Below, piece after piece: positions 59,321 to 64,000 of a DNA stretch of 64,000 nt. The notes beneath the pieces were generated by a model. The model did no database searches. It saw only the letters and a program-made list of their open reading frames with translations, and had not been told where the DNA came from. Origin of the DNA: Jacaranda mimosifolia (lineage: Eukaryota > Streptophyta > Magnoliopsida > Lamiales > Bignoniaceae); NCBI GenBank assembly GCA_018894105.1, contig CM032119.1, forward strand, positions 20,229,246-20,293,245, read 5' to 3'. Numbering within the stretch: position 1 is the first letter of the stretch; the number at the start of each line of letters is the position of its first letter. A program made the position numbers and the translations under genes.

Positions 59321-62300
59321 CTAAATAAATATCATTTTATTGAAATGAGTGATGAAAGAACATAAGTATTCAAATTGGACAAAATAAAGTCAAGAAAATA
59401 ATGATGTTGTCGAACAAGGACAAGTACAAATAGAGAGATTCATAACTTGAAAACTTCCATAATCCAATATTTGTGAATTCCAACAAAAAAAAGAACTAAG
59501 ATTTCATTTATTCTCTCAACCAGCAAGAACTAGATCAAAATATGATACAAGAGATTTGAACCAGTGCAAATTAATATATATATATTATATAAATAAGCCA
59601 GAAAGCCAAAGTATAAGAAATAATGAAATAAAAAAACAATCCCACAATTGAAACTATAAGAAGAATAAAGCCAGTAACAACTTCCAAATTCTCAAGTATA
59701 TATAACATTTTCATTATTCATACCAACCATGTCAAATGTCTAAACACTTCACAAGTATCTAAGGTTTTATTTGAAGGCAAAAATGATTAAAATAACCAAT
59801 TTATTCATATGAGACTTTATCAGTGAAGTGCCAAATTATACTATTCATAGGCAACTTGTGAGAATCTGATTAAAGGCACTTAGTTTTTAGTTCAAAAATG
59901 CAAATAATTTATTCATATAAAAAAACATAATGCAAAAGAGTGTTAATTCCCCCTACGAATATGTAGCATGAGATCTCAATACTTCATATATATCTCTATT
60001 TGAATTACTAGCCTTTTTCAATTAGATATAGTACAATCAATGGCGACTAAGAAGCTATTGTTGAATGTTAAAGCTCTAAAATTATCCTGTATGTAACCTC
60101 ACATATGTGATAAGGAGTTTAGCATAATACCATGATAATTGTAAACTACAAACAAGTCTCTCTAGATAACAAACAACCTCTGTTACAAAATAACGGATAT
60201 CAAATAAGCAACAACACACTAGGAGTTTAACATTACCATACAAACAAATCTCCAGCATAACATAGCATTACACACAAATACTCCATCTCCAATATTTTCT
60301 TAGCTCGTCAAATACTCCAAATATCAAATTAATCTTCTCTGATATATAAACATCATTATATATACCTTGACTGGATTATTGCTATTCAAGTAATGGACAA
60401 TATTTTGTTTCTTAACTTGGTTGTCATCCATTTGCAGACATGAAATCAAACTTTGACAACAACATATAATATATTTGATAGGAATGTTATGTTTGATAAA
60501 ATAGTACTGAATAGTACCCGAGGCTCTTCAAAAGTGGAAGAATTGCATGAACCACGTAAACTTGGTGTAGGCATTAGTCAACACTTTTGCATTCAAAACT
60601 TGTACAACCTTCTATTTCTTCACTTTTTCACTCACAACCTGCAATAATGAAATTTATATTCAGCAACATGTGATATGTAGTTACAAATATATTACCTTTA
60701 ATGAATGAATAATCAATAATAATTATTTTTGATGTTGCACCTGTTGCTCTTTAGCGGAGAGGGCATCATTTGATGTGTTCAAGATTGGTTTAGGCAAGTT
60801 ATCGGCCTTTTGAAGCTGCAAACATTTATGCTTCTTGATTTGTCATTGACAACCTGTATTTTTTCTCAAATTACAGGCATTAGTTATGAGTTTACTTAAA
60901 GCTAATCAATAAAGATGCAGAAAGATATATACCTTAATAGGGTCGTAATAGCCTTATACAGTTTTTGGCTTCTTAGATTTTTCACTCACAACCTAAATTT
61001 AACAAATCATAGTCAGCAAAGTAGACATAGTATTAGAGCTTTTATCATTTGCAATAATTGAAGAAATGTACTATTCTAGTTTTTAGTCAATTAATGATGC
61101 ATAAATACCTCATGGTCTTCAAATCTAGGAACATCGCCTAATCTATTGAAAGTCAGTTCGTGAGAGCTTGATGCATCTTGAACCTACAAATTTCATTATA
61201 TCAATAAAGTAGAGTTCGAATAAATGTTACATCAGATGAGTTACTTACTTACATGAACATCATTTAACACAGACAATGCCAATGCTGGATATTGACTATC
61301 AACTTTTCAATTTTTTTGGTTACTTAGCTCATACTTTCTTTGACCCTAACCAATTCCTCTTTCTCACATAAAACTTCATCTTTTGAAGTTTGCATGTGTT
61401 ACCTTTCTACAAGCATTCCATCCTTCAGTTTTTGTAGTTATTCAAATTCTTGCTTTCTCAAATCATATGATGCATCAGTAGCACGTTTCTCAGTTGGTAT
61501 GGTTCCTCTTCCTAGACATCTCACTGTACGATGACTATTATTTCCCATAGCAGCTCTAAAGATACCCCTCTTAAAGTCTCTTGTTCTCTCAAACTCTGGC
61601 TTTTATGACACTTCTTTTGTAAAACATGCTTGTAAAAATAAATATTGGAGTAGAGAAGTACTTATAAATAACTATACAATGCATCAGGACTTCCCATCAT
61701 ATTAATACTATAGTCTCCACATTATGGGAACTAGTAATATGATATGTTTTTATTACTATTGTGGTTCATGAACATCTCAAATTAACATTTAAAAGTGAAT
61801 AATTACCAAAATCAAAGGTCTAGATTCTACAAGTGTATTCAAACACACTTGCAATATATAGGCAAGAATTCCTCATCATCCATGCGCACTTATCATAGAA
61901 AAACAACAGATGAAGAATGTAGACTAGAACCTTGTCTTCAGAAAAGCATATTCTTACATGTAAATCTAACGTCATAATCATAATTGATTTCATTTCCACG
62001 AGATCGAGACTCCATCCATATATCAAGTTCAGTAGGATCTATGCCTTACTTTATCAACTGAAATACGTGATTAAGTAAAGTTATTAAGTAATTAAAAACA
62101 ACAAAATTCTAATTCAAATTACAGAATCAAGAAATAAATTGCCCAATGACAAAGCTCACCTCCTGGTCTACAATAGCAAAAGAAGTCATCCCAGTCCTAT
62201 GAAGGCATTATTTCTTCCCAACATTTGTTGCATTTTTTCGTGTGATGTCCTACCATAAATTAAATATGTGTTGAATTTAAACATTTTCCTCAAAAATTAT

Positions 62301-62470
62301 AGTATTGGTATAGAAAATAAGATGCTATAACTTGAACTCCTTCATATTTCCAATATTCTACCAATAACTATTGATTAAAGTCTATTCGTTCATCAGGAGG
62401 TGGTTGCCTTAGTTTTTCTTCATCATTTTGGTAGCGTAGAAAGTACTTGACTTTAATTTTGTATCTCGAT
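59095..62470 (-). pseudogene. TnpA-like CACTA gene (Ptta/En/Spm-type domain), multi-exon, decayed
   Basis: Minus strand, right to left. Exon near 62335-62470 (RQPPPDERIDFNQ, stop, LLVEYWKYEGVQ). Exon 62160-62249 between AG and GTGAGC (KNATNVGKK, stop, CLHRTGMTSFAIVDQE). Exon 61958-62057 (GIDPTELDIWMESRSRGNE). Exon about 61403-61593 (AMGNNSHRTVRCLGRGTIPTE). Then 61109-61193, 60933-60992, 60741-60853, about 60450-60638 and about 59095-59320. The run of Lxx(Y)W, N-x-N-x(4)-K..HxxG-SFA, W-x-ESR and G-R-x-x-x-LGRG blocks fits the plant Ptta/En/Spm transposase family (the DNA-binding, non-catalytic protein). Exons 60638-, 60741-60853 and 60933-60992 begin with the same module (VVSEKSKK-like). Stops in most exons mark it as dead. 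Confidence 0.7.
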
Positions 62471-64000
62471 TGACAAGAATATCAAGCAAAAGCATGAGAG
62501 GGCCTTCTATATTTATATTACAAATGATATAAAATTCAACTTTGAAAGCAAAAGCACACAATAAAAGAGTCGAACATACAAAATCCTAGCAGAACTGAAT
62601 CCAAGAAAAACTTAAAATAAAATATAAGATCCATAATTAATTAATAGACCAAGCTTTTTTTTTTTTTTTTAAAAACAAGGAAGTACTTACTTCCCTTACA
62701 TCCAATTAGTTCATACTAAATATTAAGTTAAAATACAAATTCAAATGAAATTATTAAAGACTAAAGTCTTCAAATTGTAAATTAAATGTCCCACCAAATC
62801 AATTACATGCAGCCAGGTAGAAGACCAAACCCGCTCCAAATCAAATTTGTTGCAAATCAATTGATTGTACTAATTTAGGCGCTGAAAGGAAGCTAGATCG
62901 AGTCCCAGTTACAGCAAAATTAAGTTGCAAATGCTTCAATTTCAGACAGCAAAAGAGACCAAGGTTCGATTTTCCTTTCCCACCAATTTTAGAATTTAAT
63001 TGAGGCACTCAAGTAGGTACAAGGTTCAATACCCAGCTCCAGCAGATTAACAGAGCGCCAATTTTCAACAAGGAAAATGCATCCAGGATCAAATCCCTTT
63101 TTCCAGCGCAATTCAGTTGATAAAAATTCAGCCTCTCAGGAGACCCAGGAACAATTCAGCACTAAAGCACAAATAGAACACCACAATTAGCAGCAACAAG
63201 TTCAAATTCAAGCAGACAAAAATTAGCCTCCTATCAACAGAATTTCCTAAAAGACACAGGTTCTAGTGCTATACACCCGCAGCATGTTTGTGCAAAAAGA
63301 AGTAATCAAATCCAAGATATTGAAGTGACATCCCCAACAAATATTCAAACCACTAAGATCCTTAAGCAGTTGCAAAAGATTGAAGCAAAACCTATACAAG
63401 CAGATACACAAACTCTTGTAGCAGGATTGAAATTAAAGACCCTTAGCAATACAGGCCCGACATTCTGAGGTTCTATGCAATCAAAGTAACAGGACAAAAT
63501 CAAAGTCCAGTAGAATTACCAACACTTGCATTAGTCTAGTGGCAAAATAAAGTAGTGACAAAATGCCCAAATTTTCAACAATATAACTTCTGCAATAAAG
63601 CATTCTTTTAATTGTGAACAAATTTACTTGAGTAATTCATTACAAAGCTAAATAGGTAAACCTAAATTAACATATTAGTACCTTTATTCTATTTCTAGAT
63701 GACTTATATGATGACTCTGCACAAAAGATTCATGATGACTTATATGATACACTCATGCTAACATTAGTGTTTTATCTTCAAATTTTCAGTTGATGGAATT
63801 CAAAAGCCAAAAAGGATATATAGCACGCTGCCACCCAGTACACCATTTGAGCTTTCAAAAGTTTCAAAAGCTTTACCAATTCAAACAACTAACTCCTCTA
63901 GCCAACTAAATTTAGATCTATAAGGAACAAATGGAGTTGCATTTTGCAGCATAGACTACATTAGCTAACAAGATAGCTATTCCTAAGCTTATCGAACAAA
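62471..64000. other. Right edge, no gene recognised; periodic motif
   Basis: AT-rich and without a credible open frame. A T19 run lies at 62655-62673. From 62896 to about 63095 a motif like AGGTTCGATxCCC recurs about every 62 bases (62896, 62960, 63020, 63083), each followed about 12-20 bases later by CAGC or CCACC and AATT. It may be the upstream part of the CACTA element or its first intron; the other element end is not in view. Confidence 0.4.

Larger units (their letters stand above)
58243..64000 (-). mobile_element. CACTA (En/Spm) DNA transposon, one end in window
   Basis: The terminus CACTATAACAAAAAACACTC starts abruptly inside a copia LTR. A 3-bp TSD would be TCT (58240-58242). The next ~350 bp are packed with the short motif TTTGCTA/TAGCAAA and variants in both orientations, the subterminal repeat layout of CACTA elements. 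A decayed TnpA-like gene runs toward this end on the minus strand. The other terminus is beyond 64000, so how far the element extends inside 62500-64000 is inferred. Confidence 0.82.

Noticed and set aside
62890..63100. tRNA genes suggested by B-box-like motifs
   Set aside because: No acceptor stem, A box or anticodon arm at the right distances; only the T-arm-like words repeat.
1..64000. CRISPR array, bacterial operons, ribosomal RNA
   Set aside because: No short regularly spaced direct repeats with unique spacers, no bacterial gene layout, no rRNA-like sequence; the DNA is plant repeat DNA.

Overview
This is plant nuclear DNA with no recognisable single-copy host gene. It is AT-rich and consists almost wholly of old, nested transposable elements. 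The plant assignment rests on three things: Ty1/copia retrotransposons with long (~2.2 kb) LTRs and a primer site matching plant initiator-Met tRNA; a CACTA (En/Spm) DNA transposon whose broken gene carries a plant Ptta/En/Spm-type domain; and a decayed gypsy-like LTR. I cannot name the species. Domain edges given below are read by eye and are approximate; LTR and target-site-duplication (TSD) boundaries are usually exact.

Layout. 1-4684: 3' part of copia element 1 (+), inserted in an older LTR (4685-6615). 6616-7158: leader scrap of a minus-strand copia element. 7159-9378 plus 21805-21848: one minus-strand LTR of element 3, split by element 2 (+, 9379-21804, TSD TTTTA). Element 2 has both LTRs, primer site, leader, gag, pol and polypurine tract, and its 3' LTR is itself split by a solo LTR (17676-19793, TSD GAAAT). 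21849-29298: rest of element 3 (-). 29299-30697: truncated minus-strand LTR (element 6). 30698-38659: element 4 (+) without its 5' LTR. 38660-39098: two minus-strand LTR scraps. 39099-42828: remnant of another transposon gene. 42829-50006: gypsy-like LTR split by a copia solo LTR (44393-48889, TSD TTGAC), which is split by a further solo LTR (45198-47443, TSD ATATC). 50139-58242: element 5 (+), cut in its 3' LTR by a CACTA transposon that runs from 58243 past the window end, with a broken multi-exon TnpA-like gene on the minus strand.

The copia copies share one plan: LTR with a TATA box, primer binding site, an unusually long leader (~1.9-2.0 kb), gag with a CCHC knuckle, protease, integrase, reverse transcriptase, RNase H, polypurine tract, LTR. 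LTRs fall into at least three types, called A, B and C here. Every gag-pol is broken by stops, frameshifts or loss of catalytic residues, so none is autonomous now.

The most interesting signals are in the non-coding parts of this copia family. The LTR carries a phased array of palindromes whose stems differ between copies by compensating base changes. A splice-donor-like site in the LTR and an acceptor-like site just before gag suggest that the long leader can be removed as an intron. Elements 1 and 3 share the same protease and RNase H lesions, which suggests a defective lineage mobilised in trans.
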